Positions 42,054 through 53,886 of a stretch of DNA of 64,000 nt are shown one piece after another. How positions within the stretch are numbered: the first letter of the stretch is position 1; each line of letters opens with the position of its first letter. This stretch comes from Melastoma dodecandrum. Lineage: Eukaryota; Streptophyta; Magnoliopsida; Myrtales; Melastomataceae. The position numbers were made by a program, and so were the translations under genes. The notes beneath the pieces were generated by a model. The model was not told the DNA's origin. It made no database searches and saw only the letters and a list, made by a program, of their open reading frames with translations. The stretch is from assembly GCA_029817715.1 (NCBI GenBank), contig JARUPY010000085.1:6572001-6636000 (forward strand). Direction: 5' to 3'.

Positions 42054-44926
42054 TTAGCAAGTAGGAAGGTCTCCCCATTCGTGGTGTGTCGGTCTCGATC
42101 GGATGATCTGCCGGGATGATTCCCCCCATATGTGCGCTTCCGAGTCGACCGTAGACTGGTGTGCTGAGGCGGATGCCATATTTCTGGAGGCGGCTTCCAT
42201 CCTCCACTTCTCCATCGATGAGGTCCGCCGAGGCTGTGATGTTGTCACTGTCGGCAATTCCGGAGCTTGCTTCTCGAATCCCAAACTGAGATGGAGTCCG
42301 GCGGCCTGAGAGATTTGTGAGAGAATAACGGATAGGGAAGAGCCGCAGCTTGGCATCGGCTCGAAATCTTCCTGAAGTGCTCCTTCATCCATGTCCTCGT
42401 CCTTGTCGGATGGCGTCACCCGCCCTGGAGTCTCGATATGCGGGGCCTGAAATTTTTTTGGAATGGTAATCATGAGCAATAGGCCAATCCGAATCCATCG
42501 GAATCGGATGCAGTAAAGTGTTTGCCTCACCTGGCTTGGTGATGGATAGGCAGCATCATCCCGAGCATACACTCTTGGTACGTACTCGCGATCAATGGCC
42601 GAAGTCGAGATCGACTCAGCTTCTGGAGTTGGATCAACTTTTTCTGACAGTAACATATGCTTGGCCTCGTTTAGGACATCTTCCACTTGCAGATTGGGAT
42701 CGGTTGCCGGTCTGTCTTCCCGAGAAGGAAGGGGATTTTGGACCAGTTGGGGGATGTTGGAAGGATCTTCGACTTCTTCGGTGAACCTGGATGGTGATGC
42801 CTGAAAATCGAGGTACTGAAGCTCGTAAGCTTAGTGACTTTGGTTCTGTATGAAAGACGAGATGGCAAGAGAAGGTGCGGACCTCGTTGATTTGTTTCCA
42901 AGTGCGGCGTGCGGCTTCTGTTTGAGTTTCAACGATTCCCATCCTCTTCAACAGCGAGACCTAAGAATGGACAATGTCAGATGCCCTCGTTAGATTGAAT
43001 AGCTTAGTAACTCAGCCATCGATATGTGGAGAGACCAGAAAAAGACTGCTTACCCAAGCTCGAATAGTATTAGGTCTGTCGTTCCGTCTCATAGACTTGT
43101 CCGCCATCCAAGCTTCCCGGTATTTCGCTGGCATGATTCTCTCCACCTGGGATTCTGGCAAAGCATCGATGACTTTGTCGAGATTCGGCAGTGGTATCTG
43201 AAACAAAGAGGTTGAGAATGGCGAACAATGCCCCTAATCTGGGATGGTGGCTCGGAGAAATAAACTGACCGTGAAGACTGGTCCTTCTGGGAGGATCAAC
43301 AGGGCCGCTAACCCATTTCGCGCTCCACTGACGTTGTTCATGAAATTGCAGAATGGTTTCAGGAAAAAGGCCATCCGCCCCGCATTGTGGATGGGATAAT
43401 CTGCTTCGGAACCACTGACATAAGAACACGAAATCGGCCTTTGCAAAAGAACTCTTTCAACCAGGTCGCGGCACAAAACTTTCCTTTTCTTCCTCCACTT
43501 CTCGATTCCCTCGGACCACCTCTCTTTACCCATCTCTTTAAGCAAGGATGCAAGATCCACGAGATCGGATGGACGTATGTTGCTGATATCGAGGACACTT
43601 TCGCACAGCTCTTCAAATCCTTCATGGGGATGGTCCGAGCCGAAAACGTGGCGCGAGAACAGCTGGAGGGAGTCCCTTCGACACATCTTGACCTCGTACT
43701 TCTCGTCCACATACAAGTCATCCAGCAAGTGCCTATGCCTCGTGGTGATGATGACTCTACTCCCACCAGAAAGCCAATGACCCCGACCATCGACTCCAAA
43801 ATGCCGGATCTGGTCCTTGCTTGTGACATTATCAAGTACGAGGAGCAACTTCCTGCCTTGAAACTTCTTCTTGATCTCGTCAGCATTGCTTCTGAGGTCA
43901 TGGAACTGCTGCGAGTTCACCTTGAAGACGTCAAGCAGCAGCTTCCTCTGTAAATGTACGAGGTTGTCCCAATTTGCATTGTCGTCCAACTGAAGGAAGC
44001 TGAAGCCTTCGAATCCAATATGCACGTGCTTGTATACCATCCCAGCCAACGTCGTCTTGCCCATCCCTCTGTTCCCATAAATCCCAACCACGCGTGCCGG
44101 CGACTCGCATTGCGTGGGACTCAGTTCGAGCAAAGAAATCACTTCCTCCACTTGTGATTTGATCGGGACGACGTCTTTTGGCAAGTAAGGGGATCTCGAG
44201 CAGTGGATGTTTTTCGAGAGGTGGTCCACGATTTTGTCGATGAACTCTGCCTCACTCCTGGTTCACGCGACACATCCTCGTCGGACAAAAGAAGACAGGA
44301 GCGCTGGAATATCAATCACGATCACGACGACTTACCATTCATCCAATCTCCAGCCGGTGGTAACCCCGGCCTCCCTCAATGCACTCCTCCACGTCTCTAT
44401 CTGCGAGCCGTCGGCGCATATCTCCTCGCAATACTTCTCGAAACAACTCCCGAACTTCCCGGTCTGCTGCTTCACGTCTCTGGTCTTAACCTTGTAGAAG
44501 ATGGGCATAAACACGTGGCCGTGGTGTTTATTCTTCTTGTGGAAATCCAGCATCTCGACGAGCTCGTTCAAGCACCACTTCGATCCACCGTACCTAATAC
44601 CACACACACACACCCATGAGCAGCTATACATAAACTCCATTCCACGGCCCAACAAACAAAAGAAAAAAGAAAATCACGGACTTCCTGGAAAGCAACGCGA
44701 TGGAGAAGCGGGAACGCCGGATAGCAAAGACGAGCTTGGGGTGAATCTTCTCCCCAATCTCCCGCACGTCGTCGTCCCTGTAGCAATCGATGCCGGACTT
44801 CTCCAGAGCCTTGAAGAAATGGGAGGCAAAGTTGTTCCTCAGCTCCTTGCCCCTGAAGCTAACGAAGACGTCGTGCTTCCAATCGGTGGGGCCGTGGCTG
44901 CCATCGCCATCGCCGATCAGAGCCAT
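42054..44926 (-). CDS. TIR-NB-ARC protein without LRR, copy 2 (long tail)
   Basis: Seven exons on the minus strand: 44926-44682, 44593-44336, 44257-43270, 43197-43054, 42960-42883, 42800-42531, 42446-42054, giving 791 aa, all in phase. It is the paralogue of copy 1: exons 2, 4 and 5 have identical lengths (258, 144 and 78 nt). The TIR domain has HDVFVSFRGKELRNNF and the catalytic Glu at about 92 (SKWCLNEL). The P-loop is canonical here (IYGNRGMGKTTL), with KLLLVLDN and GSRVIITTRHR following. GLPL is again replaced (NIRPSDLVDLAS), there is no MHD motif and no LRR. The tail continues beyond copy 1 through a longer exon 6 and an extra 131-codon exon 7, acidic then His/Arg-rich, with no known domain. 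Two tandem TTGAC W-box cores lie about 440 bp upstream, fitting WRKY control. Likely an immune signalling protein; the role of the tail is unknown. Confidence 0.91.
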
Positions 44927-45365
44927 CCGCGATGACTACGACTAGTAAGGTCGTGGTGCTGGCGGTGGGGAGGGGGCAGTGAAACCCCCAAATGATTGAA
45001 GTGGGTATTTAAAGGTGATCCGAGCTGTGGACGATTGTTCCTCCATAAAAATTATAGTTACCAAGTCAGAGTTTCCAGCCCCCGTTTCCATGACCACACT
45101 AAACATCCCCATCCATATCCTAATTCTGGCTTTGACAATTTCTTTTATTACTTTTTTACTTTGATTAGTTCGTTGGGTGGGGAACGACTGACTGACCGAC
45201 TGACTCTACGAGTTTGCCGTCGACACACCCCCTCTTTCGTACGTTCATTCCGTCCTATGCCCAAAAACAAAGAAAGGAAGAAAGAAAGAAAGAGGGTGCC
45301 TATTAATTTACGGAACTTTAATCACGTCTCAAGAGGGGGGAAGGGACCGAGAAATTCAGTTTACG

Positions 45366-45378
45366 TTGACTTTTGACC
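45366..45378. promoter_or_regulatory. Tandem W-boxes upstream of TIR-NB-ARC copy 2
   Basis: TTGACT at 45366-45371 and TTGACC at 45373-45378, with further TTGAC cores at 45559-45563 and 45581-45585. TTGAC[C/T] binds WRKY factors; clusters are typical of defence-gene promoters. Function is inferred from motif and position. Confidence 0.45.
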
Positions 45379-45584
45379 TCGACTGGAACCGGAACGAATT
45401 GAATTTCCAGGAAGACCCCCCCAAAACACATTCCATGATCCGCACCCAGTTCATTTGCTATGAGGCCTTCCCTTCTTTTTCATTCCAATGTCACATGGGT
45501 GGCTATTCTGACCAAGAAAAGAAACGACGCCAAAATTAAATATAAAAACGAAATCAAATTGACGATATCTTAAATGTTACTTGA

Positions 45585-46077
45585 CCCTTTGAAACCGTGG
45601 GCGAAGTTTGTTCATTTCTCGATTTGTTTTACTCAAGAGTCGTGAAAGGTGAAGTCTTTTGGGTCGCACTAGCCGTCAAATGATAGTGTTTGAAAATAAA
45701 AAACTCTGAGTCAAATTTGTACGAATTAACTATTCAAGCTCGAAGCTCCAAGAGAAGCTCAATAAAAAGCTAGTCGTATAAATATATTAGGTAAAAGTTT
45801 AAATGAAAAAAGATATACAGTGAAAATCGACAATAAAGACACGTAACATATGTACAATATTTTATTTTCGTACATATATAGATAGAGCCTAATATAAATA
45901 GTTATACTTAAGTATTATACAGAGAGAACTCTTTACGGACATACATATAATCTTTTTATCTTCAAGTAATCGGGTGTCAATCCGCTGCCTTCTCCTCTCT
46001 AACAAATAGGAGGCATGACGATGGCGGACGTGTGTAAGTTCGTTGGCTTAGTCGTAGACGAGTTCTTGTGTATTTGC
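45585..46077. other. Intergenic, AT-rich
   Basis: AT-rich spacer distal to the TIR-NB-ARC copy 2 promoter. No gene or repeat recognised. Confidence 0.45.
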
Positions 46078-46413
46078 TTACCAAGTCCTTTTCCGCATGC
46101 TTGCCGAGCTTGATTGACTCTCCGGCTCGCTAAGCAGGAAGCTTTGAATCTTCGTCGACAGTTGTCTACGGAGCATTTCCATCGCCACCGTTAGGTTCTT
46201 GAAAGAACATGGTTTGACCATGCCGACTGTTGCCGAAAATGATGACAGCCTTCTCCGCATCTGTCGTGGTGTGGTGATTTCTGCTGTTTTTGGTGCGAAA
46301 TATGTTTCTGCAAGATTAATTGTGTCTCGGACAGAGAGGTAGAAACTGGGAACAAACTCTCCCTGTGCGAACAGATTACACGAGCTTCTCGAAAAGGCCA
46401 CTTCCTTTTCCAC
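46078..46413 (-). other. Unassigned open frame, possible exon
   Basis: About 110 codons are open on the minus strand with no ATG near the beginning; the first residues would have to come from an upstream exon or a GTG. The peptide includes PSFYLSVRDTINLAETYF and NLTVAMEMLRRQLSTKIQSF and looks helical and basic, without a domain I know. It may be an exon of an unrecognised gene or chance. Confidence 0.2.
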
Positions 46414-47845
46414 ACGCTACATTCCGACGACGTAACCTTTTGGTTTCGAGAAGCTACAGGAGTTCTTCCACGATGATGGAGTTTTAAGGTTGCAACAACG
46501 ACCTGACGAATGATCGTTTCGGTTTGACCCAGTGATGACCCGGACTCCCCCGGCGCGCCTCTTACGAAGCAGATGGTATTGTTGATGTCCCCTTTGCTAA
46601 TCCTCGTCCGTGATTACTACTAATTCGTTTTTGTAAATAGCGGGGTCAAAAATAAACAATGATAACTTTTAGGACACGCATCGTGGATTAATCAGATCCA
46701 AATGGATTGATTCGGGCCCGACTCCTTCCGACTGGGGGGATGCTGCAAAAGAAAGACTGGTAAAAAAAACCAGACATTATGAGCCAGTGGCCAGTGCAAG
46801 TTGCCAGCCAGGGGGGCCTCTGCTTGATGGCCTTCCCCCCCATGTCTGTATCATCCCCCCCTCCCTTCCTCAACGACCATAAGTTCTACGTATATGAAAA
46901 CATACAAAAATGAATGCTGGCCATCGATAAGTAAGTCCGCAAACCAACCGTAGCCTTCAATTAAGCGAGCGCCCTCTCGCTGCCGGTATATGATTGGAGA
47001 TCAGGCGTGAGTGAGTGAGCTACAGGAGGTGTGTTGTGGGCCAAACAGGAATTAGGCCCCCCCGAAAATCTAGGGGAAATGCACAAATGCTTAAACACGC
47101 GACAACAGCCTGTATGTAACTTAACCAAGGCATTTAGTAATTAGATAGTCTGGGAGGAGAATGATGGCGGGGTGGGCGTCCCTTTTCGAGTCCAAAAGCC
47201 AATTCAACGGGTATTATTATGATGATGATGGAGGAGGAGGAGGTGAAAGAGGCGGTGGGGGGGTTCTTTTTCTGTGCATTTGGGCAAAGTATTCTTATGA
47301 CGATGATGATTACAATGGACTTCTTCCTGATTGAATATGAGGTAGGGGGGAGGGAAGAGGAGGATGATTTGATGGTGGTCTGTTGTTGTGTCCTGGGCTC
47401 TCCTGGTCTTCCCCCACCCCTCGTGCAGGATGCTGAGTACGTACCACCGATAGATGGATGGATGCATATTAGTAGATGAAATATGGATGGGCCTTTAAGG
47501 GGTTGGGTGTTCGGTCAGTCAAGGAGTCACATGGTCATATCATAATGATTTTCTTTTTTGATCAAAAAAATCATGCCCAATCATCACTTCAATACAGCTG
47601 GAAACAACCCCCCCCCTCCCCCCCTCCGCCCAACCGGAAATAATGACAATGTATTATTTCCTTCCCTATTTTTTGTTTTGTTGGGTTGGGTTCTAAAAAG
47701 CCAATCAAGTCCCAGATAAGCCCAACCTCAGAAGTCGTGCGGAGATAACGATGAGGAAGTGAAACCAACCCTCCCCCATGTTGTCCCCTGTATGTAACAA
47801 CCGTCATCATCTCCATGTCTGTGTATGTATATGTAAAGGTGCACG
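46414..47845. other. Gene-poor region
   Basis: Low-complexity stretches (GAT/GGA repeats at 47218-47245, C and G runs at 47609-47628) and no supported gene. Confidence 0.45.
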
Positions 47846-47854
47846 CACTTTACT

Positions 47855-48033
47855 CCTGCGATTTTCTGACAAGAAGGACGTGGCCCCTGGCCGTGGAGGG
47901 TGGGAAGTCGGCCGAGGAGGTGAAGAGCCATTACGAGCTCCTGGTCGAGGACCTCGAGCACATCGAGTCTGGCCGCGTCCCTATCCCTGATTACGGGTCC
48001 AGAGATGGTGGCACCGCCGGGGAAGAGAGGTAA
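47855..48033 (+). pseudogene. RADIALIS-like MYB (SANT) gene fragment
   Basis: The frame reads AVEGGKSAEEVKSHYELL and then VEDLEHIESGRVPIPDY, which is the second half of the single SANT/MYB domain of RADIALIS-like proteins, including the GGKSAEEV helix and the conserved IESG-VP-PxY tail. The first half, with the WTxxQNKLFExAL helix, is absent upstream within several hundred bases. The fragment ends at GEER followed by a GT donor at 48031, matching the usual single late intron. Either the 5' part is lost or replaced, or it sits in an exon I could not find. RAD-like proteins compete with DIV-type MYB factors; this copy could not bind DNA normally. Confidence 0.6.
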
Positions 48034-48662
48034 ATCACAACCCCAGCCAGGGACATGCAATGTCGCATAATATCGCCATTTGATGCGAGTGGGTGATTGT
48101 GATTAGGGTTGCAATGGTATCTCGAGATCCAGGACGCAAAACATCGTTGAGATGCCCGCCATGACGGTCGTTTTTTTTTCGTGTAGTCAGTTGTTTGCTC
48201 TCTGGGATGAGATATAAAAAAAGTGGTGAATTGAGGGAGAAACAATGTTGCCTATCTGGGTCTTCCTATTTCCACCACAACCAGTTCATGGTCGTTCATA
48301 CCATCGACCCAAGCCCTCCAAAACTACCAGAAAGCCCAAACTTAGGGAACGGTGACAAACAGGGGAAGATACAGAGTGACATGTGGATTGGAGGGTGCTC
48401 CTCCCAACCCAACCTAAACCCATCCATCCGGATGTGGCCCCCATTCCACTTCCCAAAACCAGGATGGATGATGCAATTGCTTTTTTTTTTTTTATGACTT
48501 CCAGGAACTTTCTGGGTTCCGCAGTATCTAGTGGTATACGTAACTCATCTCGTACCCCCCAAAAAAAAAAAAAAAATCCACAGCTGTAAGAGACAGAGAC
48601 AGGAAGGCACCATCCAAAGAAAAATATGAATTATGATGATGTCCCATACATCCACAAAGACC

Positions 48663-48714
<52 letters not shown>

Positions 48715-48990
48715 TGCAGATTCATTGGAGATTGAATTTGACTAACTCTCCCTCCACCTTGTTCTTTTGAGTAAAAGACCACATCTGTCCCATGAACCAA
48801 CCCAAAGGGAGATTTCAATAGAGGGAAGGGAACCGACAGTTACAGGCGACAACCCAGAAACTGTCCTCTGCTACGGATGAGATGGGTCCTTCTAATTCTA
48901 ACGTCACAACAACATTTCATATTGTAAGAGGGAATTTGAACACTCACTTGGGGATGGATGGATGGATGGATGGACATACCCCATGAGGCA
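48034..48990. other. Intergenic region with long homopolymers
   Basis: Includes A/T runs near 48480 and 48560, the poly(C) tract listed separately, and a GGAT/ATGG repeat at 48954-48974. No gene is recognised. Confidence 0.45.
48664..48713. repeat. Poly(C) tract, 50 bases
   Basis: An uninterrupted run of 50 C, preceded by CCT and ending at GTGCAG. Runs of this length are rare in plant DNA and can form i-motif or G-quadruplex structures, but they are also a common place for assembly length errors. Confidence 0.9.
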
Positions 48991-48999
48991 GGGTCTCCG

Positions 49000-49290
49000 C
49001 TACATCGTCAACTCTACCGGGTACTTGTCGATGCAATCCTTCCATGGACTATTTGGAGAGGGCTTCACGTGACGAAGCGCCTGCCAGACCGCACTGTTGC
49101 ACTTGAAACCGCTCCCGAATGCAATCTGCCAGACCCTGTTGCCCTTCCGCATCCTCCCTTTAGCCTCCGTGTACGCCAGCTCGTACCAAATCGAGCTCGA
49201 CGAAGTGTTTCCAAACCGATGCAGGGTCATCCTCGACGCCTCGACGTGTATCTGGTGGAGCTGCAGATTCTTCTCCAGCTTAACCAGGGA
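49000..49290 (-). pseudogene. 3-ketoacyl-CoA synthase gene fragment (C-terminal end)
   Basis: The minus strand reads [20 protein letters not shown], then [35 protein letters not shown] and a terminal [14 protein letters not shown] with stop at 49000-49002. This is the C-terminal end of a plant KCS (FAE1/CUT1-type) elongase, including the catalytic Asn of FGNTSSSS. The upstream catalytic Cys and His regions and the N-terminal membrane spans are missing, and the homology stops abruptly near 49290, about 240 bp before the ankyrin-DHHC start on the other strand. It is therefore a truncated copy, not a working enzyme in very-long-chain fatty acid synthesis. The retained part has no internal stop, so the truncation may be recent. 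Confidence 0.85.
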
Positions 49291-49528
49291 TCATCCAGGT
49301 TAACCATCCCTATTCTTAACCAAAGCCCGTTTAATATTAGGCCCGGCCGGACATAACCTCGTCACCGACAAGCATTAAGGTGTTAGGTTCTCGTTAATTC
49401 GGGTAATTAATTAAGTAGTCCGATAATCTTCTCCCCGAACCCCCCAAGAAAACCCAATTTATCTCGACTGAACCCTCTCCCACCCACCAGCGAGGTCGAC
49501 CGACCCACCCAACTATCCCTCCAATAGG

Positions 49529-52500
49529 ATGGCTTCTTCCGAGATCCAATCGACGGGACTGTCTGCTGCCCCCCAGAAGACGGCGACCCAGAATGAGAAC
49601 ACCGTCATCGACGTCTTCTCTGCTTGTGCCTACGGCGATCTGGACAAGCTCCGGAAGTTCGTACAAGAGGACGGGGCCTCCGTCTGCGTCCCCGACGCCA
49701 ATGGGTATTACCCTCTTCAGTGGGCTTGCCTTAATAACTTCCCCGAGGTCGCCCGCTACATCATCCAGGTGAATTTCGATTTGTTTCTTGGGGGTTCCCA
49801 GGGATTGCTAGTTTAAGGCTTTAGTGATTGGGTTTTAAAGGACTGAATTTTTTTTCCCTTTCTAAGGTGAGTGACGATAAATTGGGTTTATAGTAAGGTA
49901 TGCGCTTGCGCATCTTAATGCAGTCGTTTTTTTTTTTTTGGGGGGGGGGGGGGTGTTGAGGTTGATTTAGTGAGTGCTTAATGGTAGACGACATCTCTTT
50001 AGTTGTTCTTTTCAGCTTCAGTTGCTGATCAAAGTTGTGCTGTTTCTTCTTCCGCTAGAATAGATACATCCGAATGCTTTGGATGAAGCTTTTTCGGTAA
50101 TGCTGGTACTGGGGTTTTAGTGGAACATTCAATATTTTCACGCCATGCACTTTTCTAGCATTCAGTTGCATATGGGGTTTTCCGAACGTTTTAATCTGTG
50201 GAATGAATGGTGTTGCGATAAGTTTCCTGAATTTTCTTGGATCATAAGTTTGCCTTGCGATCATATTTTTGAAGCATGGGGGAAATGTCAACGCCACGGA
50301 TAACATGAAGCAGACAGCGCTGCATTGGGCAGCCGTTCATGGAGCGGTAGCATGTGCAGATTTACTGATTGATTTTGATGCACCTGTGGAAGCTGCTGAT
50401 ATAAATGGATATCGGGTAATTGCCTGTTATTTTATCAAAGTTTTGAATGCCCTATATTCTACCATGCTACAATTTACGTGCTTCTCCTGGCCATAAAAAT
50501 CAACACAAATTATATAATGATGAGGCAATCGTACAGATGATGGAAAATAAAACGAGTCTATTAGCTTTCATTGGAATTGGAATGTTGGCCTGTGTTGATT
50601 TGTTTATTTTACCCATCTTGTACTTTAGGTTGTCCACGTGGCTGCTCAATACGGCCAAACAGCATTCTTAAACCACCTAGTGGCTGTGCACAATGCGGAA
50701 TATGATGTTCCGGATAATGATGGCAGAACTCCTCTTCACTGGTAAGATGAAGTAGTTTTATGTCGGTGAATTGTTTTCCTCTGTCCTCTGGTTTGACTGT
50801 CAGTGTCAGGTGTCCAGTTGGTTTTCTATTTTATCAGATGGGTGGAATTGTATTTAATGGCCCAATTTTTTTGTGTTTTGAGCAGGGCAGCATACAAGGG
50901 ATATCCGGACACAATCAGATTGCTTCTCTTTAGAGATGCATCCCAGGAAAGACAAGATAAAGATGGTATACGGAGTTTATCTAGTGAAATTGCATCTATG
51001 CCTCCTGAAAGATTTCTCTTCCAAACAATATCTGAAATCTTTTCTGGCAGACCTTTCGGGAGAACGTGGTCATGTCATATGTGGGGATGTAGTTATTGGA
51101 TTACGCATGTCCCGGACACTGTGGATCCTGGGAGCGCTATGTGCTAAAAGACATATGGTTTTAGTTGGATCCACCTTATCGACTCTAGTAATCTAGCCAT
51201 TGTGGTCATGAAGTAGTTTTTCTGGGTTTATGTTGACTGTGACTGTCTTAGATGGCAATGATTTATGATTTACCAAATGAACAAATAGGATAGCATTAGT
51301 GGAATTTGTGTGGGTGCCCCAAGTTTGAAGCTTACGGGCACTTGTTTCTTAAACTGTCAGATCATTTATTTGCGATCGTATATTTTATTTATGTATGGTG
51401 TCTTTTGTTGCTAGGTTGTACCCCTTTGCATTGGGCTGCTTTAAGAGGAAACACAGAGGCGTGTACAGTTCTTGTCCATGCTGGCACAAAGAAGGAGTTG
51501 AAGATCAAAGATAACAAAGGAGTCACCCCTGTTGATCTTGCATTTGATAAAGGTCATCGGCCTGTTGCTATTTTCCTTGTACGTAACTTTGATCTGGCAT
51601 TTGATAAAGGTTGCCTTTAATAGCAATGCAATTGAAATAATAAAATCTCCGCAACTGTTAAAATTTTTAGGCCATTTAAATTCACAAGATCTCCTTTCTT
51701 CACCGCTTTCTGCTCTTGTAATTTGGGTTGAATGTCGCTCTGCCTATTGGTTTTGTCTGTCACAGCTTATAACAATTTCATATCCTTTGGTTTTAGTCGA
51801 ATGCCCAGCTTGCAACTAGCGACCGCTGGATAGACAAAATCCGAGCAGGGATAATGGGGGATGTTGGTTTTGCCCCTGTTTTGTTCTGTTTGGTTGTCCT
51901 CAGCATCATTCTTTTCATCAATTCAGTTGTTGCAGGTAAGGACTGCTCTTCGCATGAACCATTCAATCTCTTATCATGAACTCATTCCTTATTTGATATA
52001 CTGTTAGCGCCAAATCTCCCCAAGGTGACTGCTACTGTCGGTCTTTGGTCCTGGGTTGCTGTTTCTCTGGCAGTTGGTGCCCTCGTCATGTTCTACCGGT
52101 GTAGCAGGTAACATTCTCTACCATATATTTGTTTCCGTCGCAGTTGATTCACTTTGCTGATTTTCTTTTGGTTCATCCGCCACGAAACTGCCGTAGCAAT
52201 CTAAGCCTTTCTTTGTTTGATGGAGCATTTGAAGGCCTCAGCAAAGACAAAAAAAAAAAAAAAACAGTGATGAGCACTAACCTGGATTCTGCTCGTCCAT
52301 TGCAAGAAACATTGCCTTTTATTTTCCTTGTGTCATGGTGACAGATTCATAAGCTGGTCAAGATTCATTGGGATCCCTACTTATGTGATGCTATCTTTTT
52401 AGTATCCTATCATGTCAGAATGCTTTTTAAATTTTAACAATGTATGGTATAAATTCCAGCAAGGATCCAGGCTTTCTGAAAGCAACTTCCAAGTCAAGCA

Positions 52501-53886
52501 GTCAAGGCGATACTGAGGTATGAATCAACTTTCGTATCAATGATTGGATGGAGCTATTGATGTCGACTGTCCATACAAAAGGAATTAGTATGGAGGAGAT
52601 GCTGCTTTCTTATGAATTTCCTATGTTTTTCATCATCTCTCCTAATCTATCCTCCTCCATGCATCAATCCGTTTTCCTGATGCAGTGTGCTCTTACCTCT
52701 TCATCAGTTTGTTGGACCAATATGACCTATTATTCTAAAAATAATTCATGACTGTGTTTGATTACCATGTTAGTGTTATTAAATGATCTCTACTTATATG
52801 TTGCTAAATCTCTGATCCTTAAATCCTGTTCCGAATTTCTTCTATCTATTAACTTCGGGATTATCCATGGGAAAATCATAAAGGCGATTTCTTCCATTTT
52901 CTGCAGGATCCATTGCTTAATCTTGACGTGGACAAATCTTCAGTTTGGACTGGGAATTGGTCTCAACTCTGCCCCACTTGCAAGGTGATCTCACTTTTCT
53001 TGCAATAGAACATTATAAGAATAATCTCATGTGTGATTGGCTGCTGGATAGGCCTTTGAATATGTATCCTGTTTTTGACAGATAATTAGGCCCATAAGGT
53101 CAAAACACTGCCCTAAGTGTAAGCACTGTGTTGAACAATTCGATCATCACTGCCCGTGGATATCAAATTGTGTTGGGAAGGTGACAAGCTGTTTCTGTTA
53201 GTTATCGGTCCAGTTGGCTATTATTATGGTGGCAACATATTCTTATTCCGATCCATGTTTCAGAAGAACAAATGGGACTTCTTTATTTTTGTCTGCATGG
53301 GACTGCTGACCTCATTTCTTGGAGGCGTCCTTGCAATTCAGAGTATATTTTCATATTTCTTTGGGATTCATTTTATATCTTATGCCCCATCAAATGCAAT
53401 CTATGCTTACATTCATCCTGGCAGGGCTATTTGGAGCACTGGTACTGCTACGGGCAGGCCAATCATGGTTCAGTTACATCTTTACTGAACATCCTGGAAT
53501 TGCAGTGTTCTTGTTTTTGGATGGGATGATTTTCATTGGGGCCCTCACGTTGGCCACTGCTCAGGCATCTCAGGTACTTCCTCCACAGCCAAAGGGCGAT
53601 TCTGATGTGGCAAAAAAATTCTTTGCTGGGTTCTCCATCGATGGCAATGTTGATGCCTGTAAAGGATTGACATTGCATTTTCACATTTGGAAAAATGCAG
53701 ATAGCCCGGAACATCACAACGAACGAATTGGCAAACCACATCCGCTACGGATATCTCCGTGGACCAGATGGGCGATTCCGCAATCCTTATAATCACGGGT
53801 GCTGGAAAAATTGTAGCGATTTCCTCATCCAAGGTTACACCAACGACGAGGAAATCGCATGGCCTTCCTTGCAGCAGGTTCGGTAG
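49529..53886 (+). CDS. Ankyrin-repeat DHHC protein S-acyltransferase (TIP1-like)
   Basis: Thirteen exons in phase: 49529-49768, 50275-50415, 50629-50741, 50886-50965, 51415-51578, 51797-51935, 52008-52107, 52460-52517, 52907-52984, 53082-53180, 53264-53342, 53425-53573, 53701-53886, giving 541 aa. It has about five ankyrin repeats in the first 245 residues (for example [20 protein letters not shown] and [20 protein letters not shown]), two membrane spans, the Cys-rich DHHC domain ([20 protein letters not shown], catalytic Cys about 395), then two more spans. The TTxE-type motif is present as [10 protein letters not shown]. The enzyme palmitoylates proteins in Golgi or plasma membrane; Arabidopsis TIP1 controls cell size and root-hair growth. 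It is somewhat shorter than my memory of TIP1 (about 620 aa), mainly in the spacers. Start is the only ATG before the first ankyrin exon. Confidence 0.94.

Noticed and set aside
43387..43953. Plus-strand 188-codon frame inside TIR-NB-ARC copy 2
   Set aside because: A mirror of the NB-ARC exon; a similar antisense frame occurs in copy 1 because the coding sequence is related.
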